Shown here: positions 41,401 through 55,500 of the stretch, in pieces
How the letters are laid out: each line of letters opens with the position of its first letter
Position numbering within the stretch: position 1 is the stretch's first letter
Assembly: GCF_964355755.1 (NCBI RefSeq)
Contig: NC_092680.1
Coordinates: 19,261,001 to 19,321,000 of the forward strand
From: Antedon mediterranea
Lineage: Eukaryota; Echinodermata; Crinoidea; Comatulida; Antedonidae
Reading direction: 5' to 3'
Length of the DNA stretch: 60,000 nt
Position numbers and translations under genes: made by a program
Notes under the pieces: generated by a model
Databases searched by the model: none
The model's input: the letters and a program-made list of their open reading frames with translations, nothing else
Told to the model about the DNA's origin: nothing

Positions 41401-44400
41401 TTCTTGAAAACGTAAGTAATAAATAAGCATAAAAATTAACATATTTTTTCCAGCATACAATGTGATTCAATGTTGACTGTGATTATATAACCAGCGTAGA
41501 TAGTCGCAAATCAATCATAAACGTATACAATAACCTTTATTTGCTTCTCCATATACATGTTGGGCTCCACCGAGGCAGATTGCCCACAGCAAATCGTACA
41601 TAATAGTTAATACACCTTTGAACACAAAAATAAAACGAAGCCTTGCATAACGTAAACCATGAACCTATCATTGTGCTTACTACAGTGTCTGTATATTGCT
41701 CTACATATTTGATTGTTACATACATGATATACAATACATTCAGTACATTCATTTACATATAGTTCATAGTCTATATATAAATTTACGTAAGGGCAAAATT
41801 CGGTAAATCGCGCCTTACTTTTAGAATTTTTACTCGATGGTATATAAAGTTGGTTCGTACTTTCGGTACTGATTTTAACCACCTGATGTAACCCTGTTTA
41901 CTAATTAAATTAAGTTAGATAATTAGTTATTGACGATTAAAACGAATTTAGGTTCAACGATTTGCCCCAAATAGGGGTGTTTTCCGATCGTGGTATACAC
42001 TGTCTAATGGATGTCCATCTTGAAAAATACCCGCCACAAAAATGCGAGGAGGCTTCGCATTTTCCTATCTCCTCCTACGATAATTGTTTTTAATAGCTGA
42101 AAACCGGTTGAACAGCTCGAGTACAGTATCATAATGTTGAAGACAGGCCGATTTTCTTAAAAAAATACTATTTTGATAGATTTAATATACGTTTATGCAA
42201 ATGTATTGATTTGAAATGAATGGAACATTCCAATCTCTCAGTCTGCCTTGGTCACAAGTAGGTAAATTTATGAGCCCTTGGAGAATAAACTTGCAATACT
42301 TTGACAATACAGTACTGCAAATACCTATTAACCATTTTTGGTCGTCATTTGAATCGAACATTTCTTACTGTGAATACTGTTATAAGATGTAAAAAAATAT
42401 ATACAAACATTTCTTACTGTGAATACTGTTAGATGTAAAAAAAATATATACAAATAAACTTTATTACTGTGATTATGGGTAGGCTCTACTGTTAGATATA
42501 TAAACACGTAATATACAAATAAACTTTATACTGACAGTTGCTTCTCAACGTTTGCATTAATTAATAATTACAAAAAATATAAACGTCGTAGTGGTGTATC
42601 GTTACATGTACTTTACTATTTCAATCGACTATGACAGTGACAGTTTTAACAAAGTATTAAATCGCAAATGTTTTACTATATTTAGTCACCGTTAGTGGTA
42701 TATTATTTATAGGCCTATAAAAAATGAAAACAATATTTCGTTAGAGACGTGGATAAAGAATATATTTAAAAATTGTTCCTCTTTGTACCTATCCTCTTTC
42801 CCATCCCTCAACCCTAATTGGGTTTCTTTAAATGAATAAACAATTTGGACTCATTTTGTGGTAAGTTTCTCTTTCGGAAGTAATTCCCAGGGTGCTAATT
42901 TTGGTTGACTACATAAATCATTGTGTCTACTTATTCGTTTCTGTAAACGACAATCCTGCGGTACGTGCATTTAAAATCGCCAGATTTTTTACCCTGAAAT
43001 TACTGTGTATTCGAGAACCATCTGTGGGCACGACCTAGATGGTACGCGAGCGAAGCGAGCGTACCATCTAGTTATTCAGCAATGGAAGCAATTGAATAGA
43101 GACAATGTAGACTGTATCGATAAAGGGAATATTGAATACTCCCAATAAGCAGTTGCTCCAAAAAGCGCAATCAGCATGTTCAGAGAGATGTCATCAGAAT
43201 GGTCACAAGTACTCAGATATGAGTATAACAACAAAGAGAGAGACTGTATCGATAAGAAGATCTTTAGGATAAGATAATAAATTTGAACAATCTGTCTATT
43301 GTTAAGCTCTGTCTACAGTATCAAATTTTATGTGATGTGCCCATATATGGACATGATGATGTCATAGCACTACCATATTTAGGCATATCACTACCATATT
43401 TGAACACATTTTTGATAGTGTAGACATGCTTTAAAAGCACTGTATAAATATAACACTAACATTACTTTTTCACCTTTAAAAAAAGTGTTTTTTCTTATCA
43501 TTAGATTCTTGATCTTGAATACATTGACTCATTGTCCAGTGCCTTCTGTGATGAAGACCAGATTGATATGCTGCTGACATTCCCACCAAATACAAGTATG
43601 TCAGACATCTCAGAAATCTCAGAGACGCTGTGTGGTTTGGATCCTGAAGTATTCCTTGAATTCGGAGAATTCCTGTATAAAGAATTAGATGTTGCTGAGA
43701 TTGTAATAGACGTGAGTTACTTAATATGATAATGATGATTAAGTCAGCAATGGTGAAGTGGGAATAAAAGGGAAATCTTTATTATAATGTTGGCTAAATA
43801 GGAAAATCGGATAAACAGCTTATTTTACAGTATACAGTCGTGGACAGACAAATAGTGCTGTCTTTGGTTGCATGGACATGACGTGACTCTTTGTGGAGAA
43901 GGATGAAGTTGAACATCCAAGTCCGCAGGGCATTGAAACAACAGTGTTTGTAGAATGCGCTATATATTAATTAACCCTTAACCCCTCCTTATCAGGTGTC
44001 ATAGTGTGTTATGATATACTAACCCAATTTTTTTTATTATAGATTGTTACATTCTCTATCAACGACCAAATTGCAAATGCGACAGAAAGCGTTCAAAAAG
44101 TTAACGAACTTGTAAACCAGCTCCAAGATGCCCTTCCAGCTCTCTCTTCAACAATGAATATCAGTATGTTAATACCTGATGACATTTTAGAAGACCTGAT
44201 GGGAACAGTTTCTGCACAAATGGCTAATGAAGTGTTGCAAGTGTTTGTTTGTGGTGCAACTGTCGAAGACGTAGAAAATTCACCGAGTAGACGAAGGCGC
44301 GAGGCACAACATGAAACGCACATGAAACGCCGTGATGCAGGGAGCAGTGCTGAGATGAGTGGAATGAAAAAAAGTAATTTAATTTTCTGATATTATTTTG

Positions 44401-47400
44401 AATCTACTACAAATAGCTGCTATATAGAAGTATACAAATAATGAATGTTTATGAGTGTAATGGTACAAATAATGGCATGAGGTTAATCATGAAAGTTTAT
44501 ATTTCAACGAGGCAAAAAAAAGTAGTGCGTACTATGGCACGCCATGTGACACACAATCGTCCAATCAAATGACAAGAATTTATTTAGGTGTTAAATAATA
44601 ATTTCTAGTTTTATTTGCAAACCTATTAGGTATATTTGAACTTTAATTTGCTAAGGGCATTGAGCAGGTAGTGGTGTTTATCACAAGAACAAATCTCGTG
44701 TTGAACCAGCAAAATTTCTTTTCTTCTCCACTTTTCATGTCTGAAATGTTGTGTATATTGGTCTCATCTTATTTCTAAATGATTGAGGGTTGGTGAACTG
44801 CACCCCATTGGTCATTTCAATCCATTGTTTGAAAGCCTTTGTGACATAAAGTTATATTTCATTGCATTAGAGTATGATAATGTTTTCTTTTTCCTACAGT
44901 TGCAAATGTAATTAAAAAAACTGTGAATAATGGTAGACACAAACGAGCAACACAAGGAGATTATATATCAGGTGCAAAAAGTATGTACTATCTTTTAGAT
45001 TTATTACGAGACCATGACATCAGTATTGTACTGCAGATACTGAATGTTTATTATATATTTTTTTAAATAATCTTTGCTGTAAATAAAGACAATGGTAAAA
45101 TATTTTATAGAAAAAAACATTTTAAGTTGATAGTGTAAATTATAGTACAAGAAAACACTATAATTCCCTGAGAAAACGGATTACGAATAGGAAAGTTATA
45201 TTTGCACTTAAACAGTGAATTACAATGAAACAAACATGATGCTAATGATATTTTGGGTGAGTGCTTTATAATTACAAGTAATTAAAAAAAAAAGATTCAA
45301 TGTTGTTATTTAATGTTCTGATTATTTTATCCTAGCGAAATATTGTGATGATCTCTATCGCTACATCAACAATAACGGAAATAACGGTGTCATAGCTTGG
45401 ACGTACTTAAAGCCTATATTATTAGGAAAAATACCATACTCACCTAACAGCCCAGCGGCTCAGAAAATAGTTAAAGAAGTAAGTATACTTAGCTTAAAGA
45501 TATTGATGTTATAAGAGCATTTACTAGCATTTAATGTTAAAAATACAATACAAAAAATTGTATTTGTCTTTCTACAAAGAAATGTTTAAATGATCAAAAA
45601 GATACATATACATGAAAACAATTGTGATAAAGCTTTGTCTAGACTATCAAACTTTATGTGACAAAAAGATATGTGTGTGACGTAACGATATGTGTGTGAC
45701 GTAACTGTGCAAGGCTAAAGACATGTCAATTTAGTGGAATCCCGATTTATAAAAGGAGGTGAAGCTATTAAATCTGGACTTGGTTTTTATAGGCAAGTTA
45801 TTTGTTTGATGAGATTAAGGGGATTCGTGATTTCAGTGCAGCCTGGCTTGTTGGTTCTAAAGAACTAAGTACCTTCAACTCAGACGATTATGAAGACCTA
45901 TTGGTATGTATATTCAAGGCATAATTGTGATATATGCTAATAAAATACACAATAAATAGTATTAGATACCAATTCAAGTTTTATTATTATTGTTCACATA
46001 AGCATCGCTCTGTTCGTTGACTGTATATTGTAACTACACTTAAAACCAAAATCATTTATTATATACCAACTAACCTAAGCAAATTAACTAAGCTTATAGC
46101 TCAGTACGTCAATATACAAATGCATTCATACTGTAGTTTGAAGTACACAAGTATCTTTCATAAACACTTAAATAATATATGAGAATTTATTCAATTCAAC
46201 AATAATAGAACTAACTTATATAAGGCAGTGTATCAACTACTTTGTGCTAGATTTAGCTGTAAAAACTAAAATCAAAATAAAAAATGATGAAAAATCACAG
46301 TCCAGCTTTGTCGATGGCATCCATGTTCCAATAATCATGCGTTTTTTAAAGTTGCATAAAAATCAAATTTAAGCTAATTTGGCTATCTGTTGAGTATCAC
46401 AACAATATGTTAATATCTTATAATTTTTAAGGAATTGTTAGACAATACATTTGTCCAGGATCTGCTGGTTCAACAAGCAAACATCGATGCTGAAAGTTTA
46501 ACTTCCATCCTTGAAAATGGTGTTGGACTCACAACCGAGGAGATCGAAGAAATCAATCTCTTAGCAGAGTTTATCGTGAATATTACAGACTGCATAGAAT
46601 TGGATCGTTTTGTTGGATATGACACGGAAGATGACATGGTTGCAGCTGCGGAAAGTCTCTATGACAGCAATGACCTCTTTGCTGGTTTGTAATCAAATTA
46701 TGATTCTTCTTATATTTTTCCAATTTACTCCAGTTTCTGCTGTATAGGCCTTTAATTGAGCAATATGGCATAATAGGGATATCGGACTTGCATATGAGAG
46801 AAACTGGTTTTGAGACACTGTCTGTAGTATCCTTGGAAAAATACTTTATTGTAATTGCCTCATCTTTCAGATGGGACATAACGCTGTTAGTCCTGTGTAC
46901 ATTGCCCCTGTTCTCGGTACACTATTTAAAAAGAGTAAAGGATTGGTTTACTGATCATTGTCCTGTCCACTCTCCTGGGTATACAGGCTTATAAAGATGA
47001 AATAAAAAAAATTACTGTATATTGTTTTTAAACAATTATGAATTTTGATTTCTAGCTGTAAGATTCCTGGGTATTGATGATGCAACTGAAGTTCCACACC
47101 ATGTTGCCTATAAGATTCGAGTTGAAATTGATAATACACCAAGTACTGAAATCGTCAAAGATTAGTGAGTGCAAAGTTAAAATTACAATATTACACCTTT
47201 CACAAGGCATAGCAAAACACTGAAGGTTGCACAGCCCGAGTCATACACCATACAAAATACAGCTGCTGACTGATTGCAATCTCTATTTGCTTCCTGTGCT
47301 AGGCAATATGAAAGCGATATAGCTAGAAAAACACTAGTGAATGGAGTAATTTAATTTATCGTGGCACATTCCACTTTTCACATTCTGTTATGGTGTTGTC

Positions 47401-49517
47401 TACCGTCCCAAAAATGAAAGGTTGCAAATATGGATAGGCATACAGGGAAACACACAGTACTATCTGAAAACACATATAACATTATCTACTGAAAAAGAGT
47501 CATGGAAACAAAGCATAGGCCTTGTCTGCCCAAGACGAATAGTGTAACAGATAACCTTAACAAGTAACCTTATACCCTATGTCAGTGTAAACACTAATAT
47601 TTTGTGTTTTTATACAGTTTGTGGCGACCAGGTCCAAACAATAACTTCCATACTGATCAACAGTATCAACGCGTTTTTATAATAGTTCAGGACATGTTAG
47701 ACCGAGGTATTATAAACCTACATGCAGGGGATACGGCGGTACAACCAACGACTTATGTTCAGCAGATGCCATACCCATGCTACCAAGAAGATGAGTTAGT
47801 ATTTATTTTATCTTATCGACTTATAATGGTTTCTAATTCGAATGATGTTAGTACATTCATTTTGGTATTCAAATAAAAAGTATTAAAAAACTGACTTAAT
47901 CTTTTTATAATAAAGAAACAGCTTTCGATTTGCAAGAACCTAAGAAATCAGCATATTGTGTCATATTATCATTTTGATTATTTTCAGTCATTTCATTATT
48001 ATTATTTTTCATTATGAAAAAAATGTAGTACCATTTGAATTTACAGAATACACCATCACAAAGATGATTATGATAGATATAAAATAGTTTTGTCTTTATT
48101 ATAGCAATTGGAGATGATCGAAAATAACCAAAATTGAGTTTTATTAATATTTTTTCGAACCTTTTATAACTCTTACTCTATTTTTCAGGTTTGCTTACTA
48201 CATAACTTACGCAATACCAATTTTCTTGACAATCGCATTTATTGTCATTATTGCTGTGATGTCATACAGTCAAGTTTATGAAAAGGAGAATGGGTTAGAA
48301 GAGGTAAAATAGAAGTCTTAACAACATTATCAAGCAATATTCTTTTCTTGTTTTTGTGTGTGTGTGTGTGTGTGAGAGGGGGAGGGGGGCGGCGGTGTAG
48401 GTGGTGCTGTTTATGGAAAATGAAACTAGATAACATTGCTACTTTAATATATCTGAAGTAAGAAAAGTATGAGTTTTTGAAGATGCCCTAAAATAAGAAG
48501 TTTAAGCTGCCTGACGTATGGAAATAGCCAAGCAATTCCAAGGGAAAACAGGGTAAAATAACCATAAAGCTTTGTTGACAGATGGATACAATGAGCGAGC
48601 CTCTAAACAATTTTTCGTCAGAGAATGAAGTAAGATAGTGATCTGGATGTCATATCTCATCGTCATTCTTGGGAGGAATTCAGAAGTATTCTGAAATATT
48701 CCTACTAGAGACCCAAGTGCGCAGTGGCGTAACGGCTATGAGCTCCAGGGGCCCCAGAGCATAAGCAATTCAATGCAACTACCCAGTGTTGGAGGGCCCT
48801 TAGGAGTGCTAAACCAGAGGCCTTAGCCCTGTGTGTTACACCACTGCATGTGCGTTGACAGAGCACAAGCAAGTTGATCAATTAAAAGCGACAGTTTGAA
48901 TAATCCATCGCTTATAACTGTTTAAATCACTTATGTTGTTCTTTCGTTGGGACTCCAGTGAGATCCAAGCATTTGTTATATGTGATTTCTTAACCATGTT
49001 TTATTTCTGTCAATAGGCTATGATGATAATGGGTTTGAAGAGCAAGATAAACACCATTTCTTGGTTTATTGTCAACTTCTTCTTGCTTACTCTACTGGCA
49101 ATATCAATTGCAGTCATTTTGAGATATGGAGAGATACTGTCAAGGAGTGATGTACTGGTTATCTTTGTTTTTCTTGAATGCTTTCTGTTTTCTGTCATAA
49201 TGTTAAGGTAATTTATGTTTTATGAATATTAGTATTAACTATTATGTTCCTTTTTATGTTTTTGATTTCAGCTTCACTTTGAAGACTTGCTTTTTTTCAT
49301 AGATTTCTAAATATATCTTTAAATTAAGAACATATAATTACTATATTCATTATTAAACAGTATAATAAATCTAAAAAATGTTAAACAGGAATAAACCTTT
49401 ATAAATAAAAATGAAGGCGTGAAGATATGTCATAAGTTGTAAGCATTATGTCACTGGTCTAAAATGTAATTTACAGTTCCCTGTGTCACCAATCTCATTT
49501 AATTATCATTCATAAAT

Positions 49518-49560
<43 letters not shown>

Positions 49561-52500
49561 GCCACTTTTACTTAATTTGTATACATTTTTATTTTGTTTT
49601 ATGTTTTGTTGGGTCTTTCTGAGACAGGCCTTGGCCTCTAAGTCTGATCCAAATTAATGAAATCTTTATTTGTTTATATTGTTTACATTGTTGAATTGAA
49701 TAATTTAGATATTTCAATAAATAGTATTTCAGTATTTAACTTAAAGAGTATAAAGTCATATAAAAGTTTCGGCGCTAGTTCCGTTTCGCACCTGTCGTTT
49801 ATTTCGACTCAAAATTGGTTAAGTAACTTTATCGTGAGTACCACACCTTAGAATTAGGCCTCAAAATATTTTTACAATGGAGATCACACAAAAAGTAAAA
49901 AATAAATCCTTTAAATTGATGAATTTACAGACGTGTTTCTCGCACATCGGTTCGTGAATTTTGCATACTCCATGTTCAATGTTGTTGTTCCTATGGAGCG
50001 CCAAAAGAGCAATCATAATAGAGGGCTAAAAACTCAATAAATTGCGTATATTTAATGCATTTATTGGTGAAAATTACGTTCAATTTTATCATATTTTGTC
50101 AATGTCAATGCAACAAAAATATTACTGTTGATACTGTACATGGTTTTTGCAGGAACTTTTAGGAATGAAAATCGACAAATTCATCATCATATTACATGTA
50201 CTGTAGGGGTATACCTGATCTAAATAATATTCCTCTTAGTCTTAGTCTTACTCTTAGGTCTAGGGTTGGTTGCCATTTGAAAACAGCAAATTATTAGCAG
50301 TAAAAAGTTACAGCATTTTTATTGACAAAATATATTAAAATTAAACGTGTATTTCAATAATAAATGCATTAAAAGAAGACGCATTCCACTGAGTTTTTAA
50401 CCATCTATTGACATTGTTGTTGCTCTTTTGGCGCTCCATAGAAACGAAAATATTGAACTTCGAGTATGCTAAATTCGCGAATGGTATGCGAGAAAGATGT
50501 CTGTAAAATCATCAATTTAAGGATTTATTAGTTACTTTTTATGTGATTCTTCTTCATAAAAGTACTTATGAGGCCCAATTTTAAGGTGTGGTATTCACAA
50601 TAAGTTGCTTAACAATTTGGAGTCAAAAGGAAGTCGAAATAAAAACAGGTGCAAAACGGAACTAGCGCCAAAGTTTCTACTAAGTGGTATTCATATAGGT
50701 ATGAGAATGTTATAAGTTTAAGTGAATAGTGTATGGCAACCTGTCTGTAGGATTTTTTTTTTCTTACCTTACCTCATAAATGCGCTAAAATCCACTCTTC
50801 TGATATCAACAGTGACTGACTCAATCACATTTTATTAACTCATTTTATTGTTTTCTTTTCTTAGCTACATGGTCGGCTCAATGTGTCAGCGTCCAAACAT
50901 CGCATCTCTCGTTGGCGCTTTAGTTTACAGTATATCATTCCTGCCAGTATTCATATTGTACCTATTAGAATCAGAATTGGAATTATGGATGGAAATTGCA
51001 CTAGTAAGCATATCATACTATATTCATGCAAGTTGCTGTAAGCTCTGTCTGCACTATCAAACTAGTTTGACAAAAAAAAGTGTGATGTGCCCAACCATAA
51101 TGTCTCTTTTTTTCTGATACATAACCATGCTGTGTTAATTATACAATATTCAATGATTGATATTTATGCTTGATACTATAATGATATTTAATGTTGATAT
51201 TACAGTGTTTGTTATCACCTTCTGCATTTTGCTATGGATGTGAAATGTTATCAAGATTCGAAGAGCAGGTCGTGGGAGCATCATGGAGTAATTTTGACAC
51301 CAATCCACTTGAAGGAGCCCAATTAACCTTTGGTGTTATCTGTGCCATTATGGTTGCAGATGGTCTTATTTATTTCATCATTGGTTGGTACATAAAGAAC
51401 GTATTTCCTGGTAGGTATTTTTATTTTGATTATAATTTATTCTTTTCTAATTGTATACAGTAGAACCATTTTCGGGGACACTTTTGGGGCCTAATAAAGT
51501 CCCCTTAATAGAGGTGTTCCCTGAATAGAGGTTGTCTGTATTGTTGCCCGTAGTTTGTTTCACAGGAGAGTGTCCCATAATAGGAGGGTCCTCTGAATTG
51601 GAGTGGAGTTGTGGCTTGGTGGTTATGATGCTTGGCACTCCAAGGGTCCTGGGTTGAAGTCCCTTTACATGTCAGTCAGGACAAAAGTACAACTCCACTC
51701 CCAAAGACTTGTAATAAGACTTTGTTTATGTAGAGCATCTTGTGTATATGTTTGTCTTGTGAACCTCTGAGGGTCCCTAATGGTTTTTTTTTACTGCAAA
51801 TACGTATGATTTTTTTTGGTCACTTTGATAAACAGAATGATTTCCCACAAGGCTTGCTAAAAATTATTGCAAAAAATATTCTTTGCAGGAACTTACGGTA
51901 TCGGTAAGCCATGGTACTTCCCACTCACGTTGTCGTATTGGTGCGGATGCTCCTGCGAAGATGATTCAACAACCAGAACAAAGAAATATAAAAAAAAGAA
52001 GCCTATAGAATCAGGTAAAACTAAATGGATATATCTGAAATCTAAAGAAGTAGACTTTCTGTTTTCTTTTAGAAAACAAAGGAGATAGTAAATATCAGTT
52101 TTGTTGATTTGTTTGATAGGGTTAGTTTGATTTGATAAATATACAGAAACTCTTGGAGCATTTATTTTAAACAGGACATACAACATCAATAGACAAAATT
52201 CACAATCACAACAAGTATATAATGCTTTATTTATAATTGTTCCCACTGACTTGTTAAATTAAACTGTTTAAAGACTAAGTCTTTATTGTTAACTTACATA
52301 CATTACAAGCATATGGTTGATATTTTGATCTTCCAAAATTCTTTAGAATAAATCTATTTCGTGTATTATTGTGTTAATATAGAAGCAGATATGGAACCGG
52401 AACCAACACATTTACCACTCGGAGTATCTTGTGTTAATCTTACTAAGAAGTACATGCGTAAAAAAACATTAGCAGTCGATAATTTCAGTTTTAACTTCTA

Positions 52501-55500
52501 CGAGGGACAAGTTTCCGTACTTTTGGGACATAATGGTGCAGGAAAAACAACTTTAATGTAAGTTTAAAGTAATTAAGACATGTGTGAATGTTTTAATGGT
52601 AATCCCACTTTGCTTCTCTCTTTTTCTCTCTATTATGTATGTGTTACTTAATCTAATTTAAGTGAGATCTAGATTTAAATGGTATTTCTCTTAGCCTTTC
52701 TGCCTGTTGTATTCGTCTTGTTATTGTTTTTTCTGTGTTTTTGAAATATATATTTATATTGTATCTTTTAAGAAATCCTGTTATTGGGCTTTGGCTGTTG
52801 TTGCTTTTTAGTTCTAGACGGTAATGCACAGCTAGCAGCCATGTAATTGTCATTCTATTAATTGTTGCTGTTTATATATATTTTCTTAAACATCAGGTCA
52901 ATGTTGACAGGATTTTATTCATCCACTTCTGGAGATGCTTATGTTGGCGAATACAATATAAAAAAGGATGCCAAGATTATTCGAGGAGATCTCGGATTCT
53001 GTCCACAGCACGATGCTCTTTATGATAAGTATGTAATCTGAAAACTATGAAAAAATATACATCTAATACGGCCATACTGCGTTGAAACACCGGTTCTCGT
53101 CAGATCACCGAAGTTAAGCAACGTTGGGCCCGGTTGCGTTCTGGATGGGAGACCGTCTAGAAATCGTGGCGGGTGCTGTATATACTGGAGAGTGATAGTG
53201 TAATGGTAATATCGGACTAGCATGTGATCGGCATGGGTTCGAGGTTATCTGTACCATACTAATTGCATCCTTAGGCAAGATGCTTTACTCTCATTGCCTA
53301 ATCTGGTAGGCGCTGCACTGCTGGCTGCCGTGGGTCCGTGGAGGGCCTAATCCTAATTTCCTCACTGAGGACAAATATTAATACAAAATACAAAATACAA
53401 AATACAAAAATTTAAGAATATTTACAAATAATAGATTAGACACTTGGTATACATTACATGTTTTACAGTAGAAACTGTCCTTTAGAACACAGTATGCAGA
53501 GGACACCCACCCCTATTAAGGGGACATTTGAAACGGTACTGCCAACCCCTATTCAGAATAAAATTATATACTTGCATTCCATATATATATCTTACTTTAA
53601 TGACAATAACTAAAGCTCTGTCTACACTATCAAACTTTATGTGACAACAAAATGTGCCCATATATAGACATGATGATGTCATATCACTACTATATTTGGG
53701 CACATCACACTTTTTTGACAGTGTAGACAGAGCTTAAGAATGGCACTTCATTTAATATGGAATGTTCTATTTCACAGTTTAACGGTAAAGGAGCATCTTC
53801 GTATGTATGGAATACTTAAGGGTGTGTCAGAATCTAGAATCGAAGAAGAAACCAAACTGTAAGCAATTATAATTTATACATAATCTTTCCATTGAATAAA
53901 TCTGTCATAATTCCAATAAAGATAAATATAATTATATATACCTTTTATTTAAGTGCTTTCAGTATTTCATCTCGTTTATGCATTATTGTATTTATTTCAA
54001 TTGACAATAAAGTTTCAAACTTTGTTTCTTAATATTACAGTACAAACTACTGTAGGCCAGCTACTAATACTCTGTAAATAAAATAATTGTAATTTCAAAT
54101 TAAATTTATTATTAACAAAATAATCAAAAATCCAGCTACTGTATTTGTGAACAATTTCAGCAGTTCATCGCGTTCCTTAAAATTAAGCAATAAGAGGGTC
54201 AGCATTTATTATTATATATATATATACTTGCACTGATGAAGGGCTAGTGTTGCCCGAAAGCTCTGCTAACTTTTCTGGCTGTTTACTTTTTCGTTTTGAT
54301 TTAGCTTTTCGCTCTTTTTGTTGTATCTCCATTGAGATCCAGCCACTGATACCCACAGCATTGTAATTTTTTTCAGTAATTTGCCTTTGGATTTTTATTT
54401 ATTACTTATATATAAGTTTTATTTGTTTTACAATTTACAATTAGTATGTTAGAAACACTGGAGATGACAGATATGCTGAATCAACTTGCAAAGAATTTGT
54501 CGGGTGGTATGAAACGCAAACTGTGCGTTGCTATTGCATTTTTCGCTGGCTCAAAGGTTGTCATTCTAGATGAACCTACAAGTGGAGTTGATCCCAATGC
54601 GAGGAGAGCTATATGGGATCTTATTTCCCAGTACAAAGAAGGTATTTTGTGTTGTTATTTGTATTTCATCATTGCTACCATCCAGCATGTTAGTCTAAAA
54701 TTGTTAATTAATTACATTCGGGATCCAGCAAAGTTTTCCCCCTAAATAGGGGTTCAACATAGTGTTAAAACATAGATTTTCTCTTGTTCATTTCTGACCT
54801 GGATCCTTTTTGGTTCTCCCTATAAATAACAACTCCTCACATACCCTAATGTACACTTCAACTAAAGAACAATGAAACACCACATGATAAACCACCACCG
54901 GTGCTTCTAAAATCTAACCTAGTAACAATCCATTAAACAGAGAATTATTTTTACAGTGATGCTCCTGAATAGGACAAAAGAGGTATTTACTGTATGTGCA
55001 ACAATTGAAAAAAAAACTTTTGTAATTGAAATTCAAATTGGCTGTTAGTAGATGGATATAAGTTTGTATTGATATTAATAATTAGAATGTTTACAAATAT
55101 TATTTGATCAATATTTTCCTAGGACGTACAATTATACTGTGCACCCATTTTATGGATGAAGCTGATGTTTTGGGAGATCGAATTGCCTTCATGGATCATG
55201 GCCGTCTGAAGTGCTGTGGATCACCGATGTTCTTAAAATACAAATACGGAAGTGGCTACAAACTCACCCTTGTGAAAGAAACGCCAAGCTACGCGTCAAC
55301 ACCAAGCACAACCCGTGCAAGTAGTGCAGTAACGCCTACAAATCTTTCGACTTTTAACAACGAGCCGACTAGTGCAGAAGATTCTCAACCTAAAGTTGAA
55401 AATGAGTATATTATTGAGCCTGCATTAGAAGACCAACAGTCAACTTCGGCTAGTAACCGTTCATCTGCTGCTCTACAAAGCTCTGGCTCTAACAGAGGTA

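Noticed and set aside
12645-43711. The repeated Cys-pair exons as separate small secreted protein genes
   Set aside because: None has its own start, signal peptide or stop; all have acceptor and donor sites and phases that join into one open frame with the transporter.
49771-50669. Intact DNA transposon with transposase
   Set aside because: The interior between the arms has no open frame of useful length, so it can only be a non-autonomous element.
53062-53182. Functional 5S rRNA gene
   Set aside because: It is a single copy with missing and changed bases, and it runs straight into a tRNA-like SINE body with an A-rich tail.
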